From Terriglobia bacterium (lineage in GTDB: Bacteria > Acidobacteriota > Terriglobia > UBA7540), in the NCBI GenBank assembly GCA_035712365.1, contig DASTAW010000046.1:1-64000 (forward strand): a stretch of 64,000 nucleotides of DNA, written 5' to 3'. The notes under the pieces are model-generated. The model was given only the letters and a program-made list of their open reading frames with translations. It made no database searches and had not been told where the DNA came from. A program made the translations under genes and the position numbers. Of the stretch, positions 26,802 through 35,334 are shown piece by piece. Within the stretch, counting starts at the first letter, position 1, and each line of letters starts with the position of its first letter.

Positions 26802-26983
26802 CGGATCCTCCAGGTGTTCTCGAAGTTCAGAAAATGAGTGCCGCGCGATTCTATCACAGGATACGCTGGACAGAGGCCCCGGCCGCTCCATGTCTCGACG
26901 GGTGGTTTATACTCAATTCAGGATGCGGCGGGAAGATTTTGGCCAGGCGACGCCCCGCGCGCGAAGCTTCTGTTGAAAAACCC

Positions 26984-27823
26984 ATGAAAACGCAGCACCA
27001 ACCCGTACGCGAAAGACTGCGGGAACTGACCAGCGCAACCAATTCCCTGGTCAAAGTGTTTCGCCGCGCGCTTGCAGAAGGGGTTACGCACGATGGCTGG
27101 CTTTGCGGCGAAGGGCCACATTTTCTTGAAGAGGCGCTCAAGCCGGGTTCGCGTGCCACCGTTCGCAGCGTGCTGGTTTCGGCCGAAGCGGCAAGTAAGT
27201 ACGCGGCGTTGCTGGCCCTGCTTCCGGCAGATTCGGAGCTGGCCCAAATACCCGACCGGCTCTTCCGTCAGATTGCCGGCACCCGGACGCCGCAGGGCGT
27301 TGCGGCGATTGTTGAGCTGGGCGCGGTTGATCTCAAGGCGTTGGCGGCGTCCCGAAATACAATTCTGATCGTCGCCTGCGGACTTCAGGACCCGGGCAAC
27401 ATGGGGACCATCATCCGCAGCGCGGACGCGCTTGGGGCTTCAGCCGTCGTCACCATGGCGGGGACAGTGAATCCATTTAATCCCAAGTCCGTGCGGTCGT
27501 GCGTTGGGTCCATCTTTCGGATGCCAATATTCGCAGGTCTGAAGCTGGGACCCGCTTTGAAGCTTTTGCGGGACTCCGGGGTGCGCATTCTGGGCACGGA
27601 CCCCCGCGGCACGGTTGCTCTCTCAAGCGCGAACCTGCATGGTTCGATTGCGCTGCTTGTAGGGCAGGAAGCGTCGGGGTTGCCGGCAGAAATTTCCAGC
27701 GAGGCCGACGAACTCCTGCGCGTTCCTATTCGCGTCGAGGCCGATTCACTGAACGCCGCAATGGCAACGGGGATTTTCCTTTATGAAGTTGCGAGGCAAC
27801 GCAGATTCCAATATCAGCCATGA
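26984..27823 (+). CDS. TrmH/SpoU-family RNA 2'-O-methyltransferase
   Basis: The 279-residue enzyme has an N-terminal substrate-binding domain (LTSATNSLVKVFRRALAEG) and a C-terminal SPOUT domain with the knot motifs: LQDPGNMGTIIRSADALGA (motif 1), LLVGQEASGLP (motif 2) and IRVEADSLNAAMATGIFLYEV (motif 3). It should methylate a ribose 2'-OH in rRNA or tRNA using SAM; the site is not predictable. ATG 26984 is chosen because conservation begins there. Its TGA overlaps the ATG of rarA. Confidence 0.9.
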   Translation: MKTQHQPVRERLRELTSATNSLVKVFRRALAEGVTHDGWLCGEGPHFLEEALKPGSRATVRSVLVSAEAASKYAALLALLPADSELAQIPDRLFRQIAGTRTPQGVAAIVELGAVDLKALAASRNTILIVACGLQDPGNMGTIIRSADALGASAVVTMAGTVNPFNPKSVRSCVGSIFRMPIFAGLKLGPALKLLRDSGVRILGTDPRGTVALSSANLHGSIALLVGQEASGLPAEISSEADELLRVPIRVEADSLNAAMATGIFLYEVARQRRFQYQP

Positions 27824-29160
27824 GTCTCTTTGAAACACAGCCTTCGGAAACCAAGGAGCAGGGCCGGCGCCCCCTGGCCGACCGCATGCGCCCTGAAAAG
27901 CTGGAGGAATACGCCGGTCAGCTCCACATCCTGGGGCCCGGCAAGCCGCTGCGGCAGCAGATCGAGCGCGACGAGCTGGCGTCCATGGTCCTCTGGGGGC
28001 CGCCGGGATCAGGAAAGACCACTCTGGCGATGATTGTGGCCCGCAAGACCCAAAGTGATTTTGTGCGCTTCAGCGCTGTGCTTTCCGGCATTCGAGAAAT
28101 CAAGGATGTGATGGCGGCCGCCGAGAAAACCAGCCACTACGGGCGGCGGACCATTCTTTTTGTTGATGAGATCCATCGCTTCAACAGGGCGCAGCAGGAC
28201 GCCTTCCTCCCCTACGTGGAGCGCGGCGACATTGTCCTGATCGGCGCCACAACGGAAAATCCGTCGTTTGAGGTCAACGCGGCGTTGCTGTCACGCACCA
28301 AGGTCTACATGCTCTCGGCGCTGTCCACCGGCGAGGTCGTGACCTTGCTCCAGCGCGCCCTGCACGATCAGGAGCGCGGGCTTGGCGGCCAGAAGGTCGT
28401 GATTTCCGACGAATTGCTGCGGCAGATTGCCGTGTTCGCAAACGGCGACGCTCGCGCGGCCTATAACACCATTGAGGCTGCCGTTGCCGCGGCGCCTCGC
28501 GACGCCGAGGGACGCCCCACGATCACTGAAAAGCTGATTGAAGACGCCATCCAGCGCAAGGTGCTGCTTTATGATAACGCCGGCGAAGAACACTTCAACA
28601 TCATTTCCGCCCTGCACAAATCGGTGCGCAATTCCGACGCTGACGCGGCGCTCTACTGGCTGGGGCGGATGCTCGAGGCGGGCGAGGACCCGCTCTACAT
28701 TGCGCGGCGGCTGATCCGCATGGCGTCGGAAGACGTGGGCATGGCGGATCCCAGGGCGCTGGAAGTAGCCGTTGCCGCCATGCAGGCCGTGCACTTTGTG
28801 GGATTGCCGGAGGGCGACCTGGCACTGGCCGAGGCTGCGGTCTACCTGGCGCTTGCGCCGAAATCGAACGCGCTCTACACGGCCTACGGCGAGGTGAAGA
28901 GCGACGCGCAGAAGACGGTCGCCGAGCCTGTCCCCCTGCACCTGCGAAATGCCGTCACCGGGCTGATGGCCAACATCGGCTACGGTAAGGGCTACCAGTA
29001 TGCCCACGACGCCGACGAAAAACTTACTGACATGGATTGCCTGCCCGAAAATCTCAAAGGCCGCCGCTACTACCAGCCCACCGATCAGGGCTTCGAAAAA
29101 AAGCTGAAAGAAAAAATGCAGGCGATTGAAGAGTGGAAGCGGAAACGGCAGGGTAAATGA
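27820..29160 (+). CDS. rarA: Replication-associated recombination protein A (AAA+ ATPase)
   Basis: The 446-residue RarA/MgsA protein acts at stalled replication forks and is related to clamp-loader subunits and eukaryotic WRNIP1. It shows MRPEKLEEYAGQLHILGPGKPLR, Walker A WGPPGSGKTTLA, Walker B ILFVDEIHRFNRAQQDAFLP, sensor 1 LIGATTENPSFEVNAALLSR, and the C-terminal MgsA domain (HKSVRNSDADAALYWLGRMLEAGEDPLYIARRLIRMASEDVG). An ATGA overlap couples it to the preceding methyltransferase gene. Confidence 0.96.
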   Translation: MSLFETQPSETKEQGRRPLADRMRPEKLEEYAGQLHILGPGKPLRQQIERDELASMVLWGPPGSGKTTLAMIVARKTQSDFVRFSAVLSGIREIKDVMAAAEKTSHYGRRTILFVDEIHRFNRAQQDAFLPYVERGDIVLIGATTENPSFEVNAALLSRTKVYMLSALSTGEVVTLLQRALHDQERGLGGQKVVISDELLRQIAVFANGDARAAYNTIEAAVAAAPRDAEGRPTITEKLIEDAIQRKVLLYDNAGEEHFNIISALHKSVRNSDADAALYWLGRMLEAGEDPLYIARRLIRMASEDVGMADPRALEVAVAAMQAVHFVGLPEGDLALAEAAVYLALAPKSNALYTAYGEVKSDAQKTVAEPVPLHLRNAVTGLMANIGYGKGYQYAHDADEKLTDMDCLPENLKGRRYYQPTDQGFEKKLKEKMQAIEEWKRKRQGK

Positions 29161-29161
29161 T

Positions 29162-29191
29162 TTGGACTATGGTCATTGACCATGGTACACT
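29162..29191 (+). promoter_or_regulatory. Promoter with palindromic operator ahead of the toxin-antitoxin pair
   Basis: TTGGAC (29162-29167) and TACACT (29186-29191) form a promoter with an 18-bp spacer. The spacer contains the palindrome ATGGTCATTGACCAT (29169-29183; 7-1-7). An antitoxin bound there would block RNA polymerase, which is the autoregulation usual for Phd-type modules. Confidence 0.6.
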
Positions 29192-29209
29192 TTCGGCAGG
29201 GACTCTGGC

Positions 29210-29449
29210 ATGGAAAAGATCGCCATCTCGAAATTCAAAGCAACTTGCCTGGCCGTGGTTGAGCGCGTCCGCCGTACGAAGAAACCCGTCTTGATTACGC
29301 GCTTCGGCAAACCCGTTGCTGAGGTTGTCCCGCCGCCACCAGTAAGGAAATCTCAGGATTGGCTTGGTTCTTTGGCCGGGACTGGCCGCATTGTGGGCGA
29401 CATCGTTTCTCCTGCCAGCGACGAGAGTGACTGGGAAGCTCTGCGCTGA
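29210..29449 (+). CDS. Phd/YefM-family antitoxin
   Basis: The 79-residue protein has the Phd/YefM N-terminal DNA-binding fold (ISKFKATCLAVVERVRRTKKPVLITRFGKPVAEVVP). It has an acidic C-terminal tail (DIVSPASDESDWEALR) that would wrap and inhibit the toxin. It should bind its own operator, probably the palindrome at 29169-29183. Its TGA overlaps the ATG of the PIN-domain gene, the standard layout of type II systems. Confidence 0.92.
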   Translation: MEKIAISKFKATCLAVVERVRRTKKPVLITRFGKPVAEVVPPPPVRKSQDWLGSLAGTGRIVGDIVSPASDESDWEALR

Positions 29450-29844
29450 TGAGATTGCTGCTGGACACTCACATCTGGCTGTGGAGCATTCTTGCGCCGG
29501 AGCATCTTTCTCTAAGAGTGCGACGTGCGCTGCGAGGCCGTGTGAACGAGCTGTGGCTTTCTCCGGTGAGTGTGTGGGAGCTCACCGTTCTTTCCGCCAA
29601 GGGGCGTGTTGCGCTGAATGAAGATGTTACGGAATGGGTCCCGAAGGCGATATCCGCCATGCCCGTTCGGGAAGCACCGGTCACTCACGAAATCGCTCTG
29701 GAGACGGCCAAGCTTAGCTTGCCACATCACGATCCTGCCGACCGTCTTCTGGGCGCCACGGCCCGCGTACTGGGACTTACCTTGGTGACGGCAGATAAGA
29801 GGCTGATCGAGGCAAACCAGTTTCCTGTGTTGGCGAACCGGTAA
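29449..29844 (+). CDS. PIN-domain toxin (type II toxin-antitoxin)
   Basis: The 131-residue PIN-domain ribonuclease has the expected acidic residues: Asp in LLLDTHIWLWSI, Glu in VSVWELTVLSAKGR, and Asp residues in HHDPADRLLGATARVLGLTLVTADKRL. Such toxins cleave RNA and halt growth when the antitoxin is lost. It overlaps the antitoxin gene by one base. The sequence is full length with no sign of decay, so the module is probably functional. Confidence 0.92.
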   Translation: MRLLLDTHIWLWSILAPEHLSLRVRRALRGRVNELWLSPVSVWELTVLSAKGRVALNEDVTEWVPKAISAMPVREAPVTHEIALETAKLSLPHHDPADRLLGATARVLGLTLVTADKRLIEANQFPVLANR

Positions 29845-29855
29845 TGCCCCGCACA

Positions 29856-29871
29856 GCCGCCGGATGGCGGC
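29856..29871. terminator. Short GC hairpin between convergent genes
   Basis: GCCGCC-GGAT-GGCGGC forms a perfect 6-bp stem 11 bp after the toxin stop, between convergent transcription units. There is no T-tract on either strand, so a bidirectional terminator is only a suggestion. Confidence 0.3.
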
Positions 29872-29931
29872 GAGAGTGTTCCGCCGATGCTGCAAAGCAA
29901 TGAGACCGCAGATTGCTTTCGCCAGGCAGCC

Positions 29932-30342
29932 CTAAATTCCTTCGCTGACAAAGTGCTTGGCGTGTTCTTTCAAGATGCAGCGGTCCTGGACGACTGCGAG
30001 ACCGGCTTCGCGGGCGCGCCGGGCGGCTTCTTCATGCTGCACGCCTTCCTGCATCCAGATGACCCGGGCGCCTTTGCGGATGGCGCTTTCCACAATTTCC
30101 GGCACAAATTCCGAGCGGCGGAAAATGACAACGGCGTCGAAGCTTTCCGGAACATCATCGAGCGCCGGATAGCACTTGTCGCCCAGCACGGAATCTTCAT
30201 TGGGGTTGACGGGAATGATGCGGTAGCCGTGTGACTGCATGTACAAGCTCACGCCGTAGCTGGGCCGCGAAGGTCTGGAGGACAGGCCGACCACGGCCAG
30301 CGTCTTGCAGGTTTCCAGAATGTTCTGAATCGTGTCCGGCAT
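29932..30342 (-). CDS. CoA-binding domain protein (YccU-like)
   Basis: The 136-residue Rossmann-like protein matches the stand-alone CoA_binding family: TLAVVGLSSRPSRPSYGVSLYMQSHGYRIIPVNPNE, FDAVVIFRRSEFVPEIVESAI, and GARVIWMQEGVQHEEAARRAREAGLAVVQDRCILKEH. The family resembles the CoA-binding domain of succinyl-CoA synthetase alpha; its physiological role is unknown. The start MPDTIQNIL at 30342 is preferred over 30369 because family homology starts there. It is the last gene of the long minus-strand block. Confidence 0.88.
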   Translation of the reverse strand: MPDTIQNILETCKTLAVVGLSSRPSRPSYGVSLYMQSHGYRIIPVNPNEDSVLGDKCYPALDDVPESFDAVVIFRRSEFVPEIVESAIRKGARVIWMQEGVQHEEAARRAREAGLAVVQDRCILKEHAKHFVSEGI

Positions 30343-30408
30343 GCCAAGTCTCCAGCTTGCGCTGGGCAACCTTTAGTTCGTCCGCAACTCCGCCATTACA
30401 TCATAAAT

Positions 30409-31536
30409 CTATCGTTTCGTCCTCAGCGTAAAAGTTTTGGCCACACGCGCAAGGCCCTCCAGGAATTTTTCGTTGTCTTCGTGCCTGCCGATCGTCACCC
30501 GCAGCGAGGTTGGGAAACCGTAAAGCTTCATCGGCCGGACGATTACGCCCTCATGCAGCAGACGGATAAAATCCTCTTCGCAGTCGCGGCCCGTATCAAT
30601 CAGCAGGAAGTTTCCCACGGAGGGCGTGTAACGAACGCCGGCAAGCGCCAGTTCCTCAGTCACAAACTTCATTTCATGGGCGTTGGATTCCACTGAATGC
30701 GCCACGTGTTCCTGATCGTCGAGGGCCGCCAGTCCGGCTGCCTGCGCCAGGCTATTGGCATTGAACGGTGAGCGCACGCGGTTGAGGGCCTCGATCAGCT
30801 CGGGATTCCCCATGCCGTAGCCGAGCCGCAGGCCCGCCAGCCCGTACACTTTGGAAAACGTGCGCAGCACCAGGACGTTTCTGCCGTTGCGAACGTAATC
30901 GAGAGAGTGGGAGTAATCGGGTCCGCGAACGTATTCGTAGTAGGCCTCGTCCAGCACGACGAGTACGCGAGGCGGCAGCGATCCAAGAAAGCGGTCCATG
31001 TCATCCGCGGTGACCATGCGGCCGGTGGGGTTGTTGGGGTTGGCGATATAGATGACTTTCGTCCGCTGAGTTACTGCACGTGCGATGGCCGCCAGGTCGA
31101 AGGCGTTATCGCGCAGGGGAGTTTGCACAAGCCCGGCGCCCATCCCCTCGATGGCGAGCCGGTAAATATAAAACGCAGATTGTGAGGTAATGCCCTGGTC
31201 GCCGGCCGTCAGGAACGTCCTGGCCACCAGTTCAATCAGGTCGGTGGATCCTGCCCCCAGAATGATCTGAGAGATGTCAAGCTGCTGGAACTCCGCCAGT
31301 TTCCGCCGCAGATAATAGCCCGCGCCGTCGGGATAAAAATTGGCAAGGTCAAGCGAATTGCGCAGGGCCTCCAAAGCCTTGGGGGAAGGTCCCAAGGGGT
31401 TCTCATTCGAGGCCAGCTTGATGGCTGTGTGGCCCAGTTCGCGCTCCACCTCCTCAATCGGCTTGCCGGGAGGATAAGGCCGAAGGCGCGTGATCCAGGG
31501 AGGCAGCAGTTCATTGATGGAAAATCGGTGTGGCAT
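30409..31536 (-). CDS. hisC: Histidinol-phosphate aminotransferase
   Basis: The 375-residue pyridoxal-phosphate enzyme makes histidinol phosphate from imidazole-acetol phosphate and glutamate. It has LASNENPLGPSPKALEAL, FYPDGAGYYLRRKLAEF, ANPNNPTGRMV, VVLDEAYYEYV, the Schiff-base Lys in RTFSKVYGLAGLRLGYG, and the C-terminal SLRVTIGRHEDNEKFL. No other his genes are in the window, so an aromatic aminotransferase activity instead of or beside HisC is possible. The start at 31536 fits the family; an extra eight residues are open to 31560. Confidence 0.9.
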   Translation of the reverse strand: MPHRFSINELLPPWITRLRPYPPGKPIEEVERELGHTAIKLASNENPLGPSPKALEALRNSLDLANFYPDGAGYYLRRKLAEFQQLDISQIILGAGSTDLIELVARTFLTAGDQGITSQSAFYIYRLAIEGMGAGLVQTPLRDNAFDLAAIARAVTQRTKVIYIANPNNPTGRMVTADDMDRFLGSLPPRVLVVLDEAYYEYVRGPDYSHSLDYVRNGRNVLVLRTFSKVYGLAGLRLGYGMGNPELIEALNRVRSPFNANSLAQAAGLAALDDQEHVAHSVESNAHEMKFVTEELALAGVRYTPSVGNFLLIDTGRDCEEDFIRLLHEGVIVRPMKLYGFPTSLRVTIGRHEDNEKFLEGLARVAKTFTLRTKR

Positions 31537-31640
31537 GGCCAGTCGTTCGGCGAAGAGCAATTATAAAGGATGACAGCGGGAGAAGATCGCAGACCTTGCG
31601 GGTGAGGACGCCAGCCGCAGCGGTCCTTTCATCTGAAATT

Positions 31641-32381
31641 TTAGCATTCACTCTCGCGGCCGGCTTCTGTTTTCCAGCGCTTCAGGCGCTCAACTTCCGA
31701 AGCGCTCAAATACCGGAACTGCCCGGGCTTGAGGCCGCGGTCTGTGAGGAAGGCCAGCCGCACCCGCTTGAGCTTCGCCACGCGCTGCCCCGCGCGTTCA
31801 AACATTCTACGCACCTGGTGGTAGCGGCCTTCCATCAGGGTGATTTCATACCAGGGCTTCTCGCGTTCGGAAATCATGCGAATCTTGCAGGGCGCAGTGG
31901 GGCGACCGTCCAGCACGATTCCGCGCTCGAGGCGCGCGAGGTCTTTCGGCGCCGGCTGGCCCTCCAGTTTGACGTGATAGGTGCGCGGAATCCTGGAGGC
32001 GCGTGAGGTGAGGAAATTGGTGAGATCGCCATCGTTGGTCAGCAGCAGCAGGCCTGAAGAATTGTAGTCGAGCCGGCCGATGGGGTAAACGCGCTGCTTG
32101 ACGCCCTCGAGCAGCTTCACGACGGTGGGGCGACCCTGGGGATCCTGCAAGGTTGAAACCACGCCGGTGGGCTTATTGAGGAGAATCACAAGGTGGCCGT
32201 GGCTCCTCGGCAGCGGTTTGCCGTCCACTCGAATCTTGTCGCGGCCAGCGTCGGCCTTTGATCCCAGTTCCCGCACCACGTGCCCGTTGACACTGACGCG
32301 GCCCTGGACGATCAGTTCTTCGGCTTTGCGCCGAGAGGTGACGCCCGCCGCGGCAACGATTTTCTGCAGCCGCTCAAGCAT
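31641..32381 (-). CDS. rluB: RluB/RsuA-family rRNA pseudouridine synthase
   Basis: The 246-residue enzyme should isomerise a uridine in rRNA (RluB modifies 23S U2605 in E. coli). It has an N-terminal S4 domain (LQKIVAAAGVTSRRKAEELIVQGRVSVNG), the catalytic motif IGRLDYNSSGLLLLTNDGDL with the nucleophilic Asp, and LMEGRYHQVRRMFERAG. The ATG at 32381 starts at the S4 domain; upstream sequence is a shadow of scpB. scpAB-rluB is a widespread gene order, which supports the symbol. Confidence 0.92.
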   Translation of the reverse strand: MLERLQKIVAAAGVTSRRKAEELIVQGRVSVNGHVVRELGSKADAGRDKIRVDGKPLPRSHGHLVILLNKPTGVVSTLQDPQGRPTVVKLLEGVKQRVYPIGRLDYNSSGLLLLTNDGDLTNFLTSRASRIPRTYHVKLEGQPAPKDLARLERGIVLDGRPTAPCKIRMISEREKPWYEITLMEGRYHQVRRMFERAGQRVAKLKRVRLAFLTDRGLKPGQFRYLSASEVERLKRWKTEAGRESEC

Positions 32382-32415
32382 AGGTTGATCTGTGCCAGGA
32401 CATGATTTTCTCAGG

Positions 32416-33177
32416 CTAGGCGTTCTCTTCACCCGCTGTGTCATCTTCTGGCGGAGCGTCGGCGGAGGCCGCGCGCGTAACTTCTTCCTCCGGCGCGCCA
32501 GCCGTGGGCGGTCCGGGTCCCACCGCCTTGTTCGCCTCTGCGCCCTCGTCGCTCTCAGCGGGTTCTTCGCTGTTGGCAGCGCCAGATGCAGCGGTCCCGG
32601 CGTGCGGTCCCAGTTCCTCTGAAAGGTCAGGGCCCAGGGCCTGCCGGGCGAGTTCTTCAAACTCCTTCAGGCTTGGCAGTTCGCTGGTATCCTTCAGGCC
32701 AAAATGGACCAGAAATTCCTTCGAGGAGCGGTAGAGAATGGGCCGCCCCACCACGTTCTTTCGCCCCGCGGTGACAATCAATTTTTTTTCCAGTAGAGTA
32801 TGGATGACTCCGCCGCAATCGACGCCGCGGATTTCCTCGATTTCCGGCACGGTGATCGGCTGGCGATAGGCGATCACCGCCAGGGTTTCAAGCGCCGGTC
32901 TGGAAAGCCGGACGAGCGGTTTCAGGCTTTTGACAAACTTCCTCAGCACCTCGTGGTGTTCGGGCTTGGAAGAGAAGCGGTAGCCCCCGGCTACGTGGCG
33001 CACCTCGATTCCGTGGCCCGGCTGCCCATATTCCCGGATGAGGAGTTCAATTTGCGCCTTCACCCGTTCGCGCTCCTCGCCTTCCAGAGACTTGACGATG
33101 GCGTCCAGCGGCACCGGCTCCGGCGCGACGTAGATGATGGCTTCGATCAACGCTTTGAGTGTTTCGTCCGTCAGCAT
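32416..33177 (-). CDS. scpB: Segregation and condensation protein B
   Basis: ScpB is the dimeric winged-helix (kite) subunit of the SMC-ScpAB condensin. The first 180 residues are canonical: LIEAIIYVAPEPVPLDAI, GYRFSSKPEH, LSRPALETLAVIAYRQPITVPEIEEIRGVDCGGVIHTLLEKKLI and GRPILYRSSKEFLVHFGLKDTSELPSL. A low-complexity acidic tail of about 70 residues rich in Glu, Ala and Pro follows, longer than in most ScpB proteins. It lies 12 bp downstream of scpA. Confidence 0.95.
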   Translation of the reverse strand: MLTDETLKALIEAIIYVAPEPVPLDAIVKSLEGEERERVKAQIELLIREYGQPGHGIEVRHVAGGYRFSSKPEHHEVLRKFVKSLKPLVRLSRPALETLAVIAYRQPITVPEIEEIRGVDCGGVIHTLLEKKLIVTAGRKNVVGRPILYRSSKEFLVHFGLKDTSELPSLKEFEELARQALGPDLSEELGPHAGTAASGAANSEEPAESDEGAEANKAVGPGPPTAGAPEEEVTRAASADAPPEDDTAGEENA

Positions 33178-33189
33178 GTTTTATCCGTC

Positions 33190-34062
33190 TCAGATTTCGC
33201 CCAGACTTTCTTCCAGGCCTGCGGCGTTCACCGAATCCACGATCTCTTCAAATCTTTTACTTTTCACCGCGGTGATGGGGGCAAACAGTTCGTCCTGCCG
33301 AAGATGAATGGCCCGCAGCCGCACCAACTCGAGCAGCGCCAGCAACAACGCGATCAGCGCCTGCCGCCACACATATCCTGCCGCGAGGTCTTCAATAGAG
33401 ACCGGTCCGGAGCGGCCCCGCATCACCTGCTTTACGTGCTCCAGCATTTCGCGAACGGTTACCTGTTCCCGCCGCACGTGGATTTGCGGACGCTTTTTGG
33501 CCCGCTCAAGGATCTCTCTGAAAACCGAAATCAGATCGAAGACGGAGACAGCGAGGCCCGGCTCATCTTCCGCTTCTGTGAACTCGTCGATGCCGGGGCG
33601 CGACCACGTGGCCTCCTCCACCGTCCGCTTCGATTTCAGCATCTCGGCGGCGTTCTTGAACTGCTCGTGTTCCAGCAGCCGCTGCACGAGTTCCGCGCGC
33701 GGGTCCTCTTCCATCTCCTCGGCAGGAGCTGTGGGGTCCGGCGGCAAGAGCATCCGCGATTTAATGTAGATCAGCGTCGCCGCCATCAGGACAAACTCGC
33801 CGGCGACGTCAATGTTCAATTCCTCCATCAGCCGAAGATAATCCAGATACTGCCGCGTGATCCTGGCGATGGGAATGTCATAGATGTTGACCTTCTGCTT
33901 GCGGATAAGGTCGAGGAGGAGGTCCAGGGGACCTTCATAAGCCTCCAGCTTCACCGGAGGCGCGGGCACCTCGGCGCGGGTGGTCCGCTTTGAGGCCTCC
34001 GGAGCATCTTCCTGTGCGCGCTCTTCAGGAGTATCCGGGTTGGGTGGACGATTGTCATTCAT
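33190..34062 (-). CDS. scpA: Segregation and condensation protein A
   Basis: ScpA is the kleisin that bridges the SMC heads in chromosome condensation. The 290-residue protein shows the kleisin N-terminal motif YEGPLDLLLDLIRKQKVNIYDIPIARITRQYLDYL, then ILMAATLIYIKSRMLLPPD, an acidic central linker and a C-terminal winged helix (ALIALLLALLELVRLRAIHLRQDELFAPI). A Pro/Glu-rich extension of about 40 residues precedes the first motif. Its start overlaps the end of trpS by 8 bp. Confidence 0.95.
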   Translation of the reverse strand: MNDNRPPNPDTPEERAQEDAPEASKRTTRAEVPAPPVKLEAYEGPLDLLLDLIRKQKVNIYDIPIARITRQYLDYLRLMEELNIDVAGEFVLMAATLIYIKSRMLLPPDPTAPAEEMEEDPRAELVQRLLEHEQFKNAAEMLKSKRTVEEATWSRPGIDEFTEAEDEPGLAVSVFDLISVFREILERAKKRPQIHVRREQVTVREMLEHVKQVMRGRSGPVSIEDLAAGYVWRQALIALLLALLELVRLRAIHLRQDELFAPITAVKSKRFEEIVDSVNAAGLEESLGEI

Positions 34063-35062
34063 GGGTCAGATTCGTTGCGGCCCTCACCTCGCCCATCGTT
34101 TCCTGCGCCACATGGCGGGCCTTATCGGTGCCCGCGGCCAGCACGTCCCAGACTTTTTGAGGGTCGCGCTCGTAAATTTTTCGACGCTCCTGAATGGGAG
34201 CGAGGTATTCGTTCAGATATTGCGCCATCAGCTTCTTGCACTCCACGCAACCGAGCTCAGCCGTCCTGCATTCGCGATTCACACGCTCGATGACTTCGGG
34301 CGGTGAGAAGAGTTTGTGATGGTCGAACACCGGACAAACGTCAGGATTCCCTTTGTCATACCGCCGCTTGCGCGCAGGATCGGTCATCATGCCCCGGACC
34401 TTCTCGTTGACCACATCCGGAGGATCGGAGAGGAAAATGGCGTTGCCATAGCTCTTGGACATCTTGCGTCCGTCGGTCCCACGCAAGCGCGGGCTCGCCG
34501 TCAGCAGCAATTGCGGTTCCGGGAAAACTTCTCTGTAAATGTGGTTGAAGCGCCGCGCAATTTCGCGCGTCAGTTCCACGTGCGGTACCTGGTCTTCACC
34601 TACCGGAACACAATCGGCCTTGTACATCAGTATGTCTGCTGCTTGCAGGACCGGGTAGCCAAGAAAGCCAAACGTGTGAATGTCCCGATCGGTAATGTTT
34701 TCGAGCTGCTCTTTGTAGGTTGGCACACGCTCCAGCCAGCCAAGCGGAGTCAGCATCGAGAAAATCAGAAAAAGCTCAGCATGCTCAAGCAGGCGCGATT
34801 GCACAAAAAGGGTTGCCTTCTCAGGATCGAGCCCCACGGCCAGCCAATCGGTCACCATTTCCTGGATATTTGACTGCAACTCGGAGGTGTCGGCGTAGTC
34901 GGTGGTCAGCATGTGCCAATCCGCCACGAAATGGAAGCTTTCATACTGGTCCTGGAGCTTGATCCAGTTCTGGAGTGCTCCCACCAGGTTGCCCAGATGC
35001 AACTTGCCAGTGGGGCGCATGCCGCTCAGCACACGCGGCCGCTTGTTCGTCGGCTCTGCCAT
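34055..35062 (-). CDS. trpS: Tryptophanyl-tRNA synthetase
   Basis: The 335-residue class Ic synthetase charges tRNA-Trp. It has GMRPTGKLHLGNLVGAL (HIGH-type loop), YPVLQAADILMYKADCVPVGEDQ, and GTDGRKMSKSYGNAIFL (KMSKS loop). Length and motif order match the bacterial enzyme, and the C-terminal anticodon-binding helices are present. The 272-bp space to etfA on its upstream side holds no gene I can support. It overlaps scpA by 8 bp. Confidence 0.96.
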   Translation of the reverse strand: MAEPTNKRPRVLSGMRPTGKLHLGNLVGALQNWIKLQDQYESFHFVADWHMLTTDYADTSELQSNIQEMVTDWLAVGLDPEKATLFVQSRLLEHAELFLIFSMLTPLGWLERVPTYKEQLENITDRDIHTFGFLGYPVLQAADILMYKADCVPVGEDQVPHVELTREIARRFNHIYREVFPEPQLLLTASPRLRGTDGRKMSKSYGNAIFLSDPPDVVNEKVRGMMTDPARKRRYDKGNPDVCPVFDHHKLFSPPEVIERVNRECRTAELGCVECKKLMAQYLNEYLAPIQERRKIYERDPQKVWDVLAAGTDKARHVAQETMGEVRAATNLTHE

Positions 35063-35334
35063 ACGATGGAGTCCCGGCTGTCTCGATCGCCAGTGGGCGG
35101 AAAAACTGACCGCTGCCCTGTGTAAGAACTAATTTTCCATCGTAACATAGGGTTGGAACAAACGCGAAGAAGGGCCGGCAAAGCGATAGTGATTCATTTG
35201 GGTTGTGCCACGAGCGTCCTCGCCCCTGATCACCGGCCGCGGGCAGTCGTTGAGGAAATTCGACTGCGGGGCCTGCAAAGTGATCGAAGCTGGATGGACA
35301 AATTTTGAAAGGGTACCGGCGAAGTAGCGGAAAT

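Noticed and set aside
32800-33993. 397-codon plus-strand frame opposite scpA and scpB
   Set aside because: It is antisense to two genes with clear family signatures; the translation is His/Arg/Phe-rich, typical of a shadow frame in GC-rich DNA.
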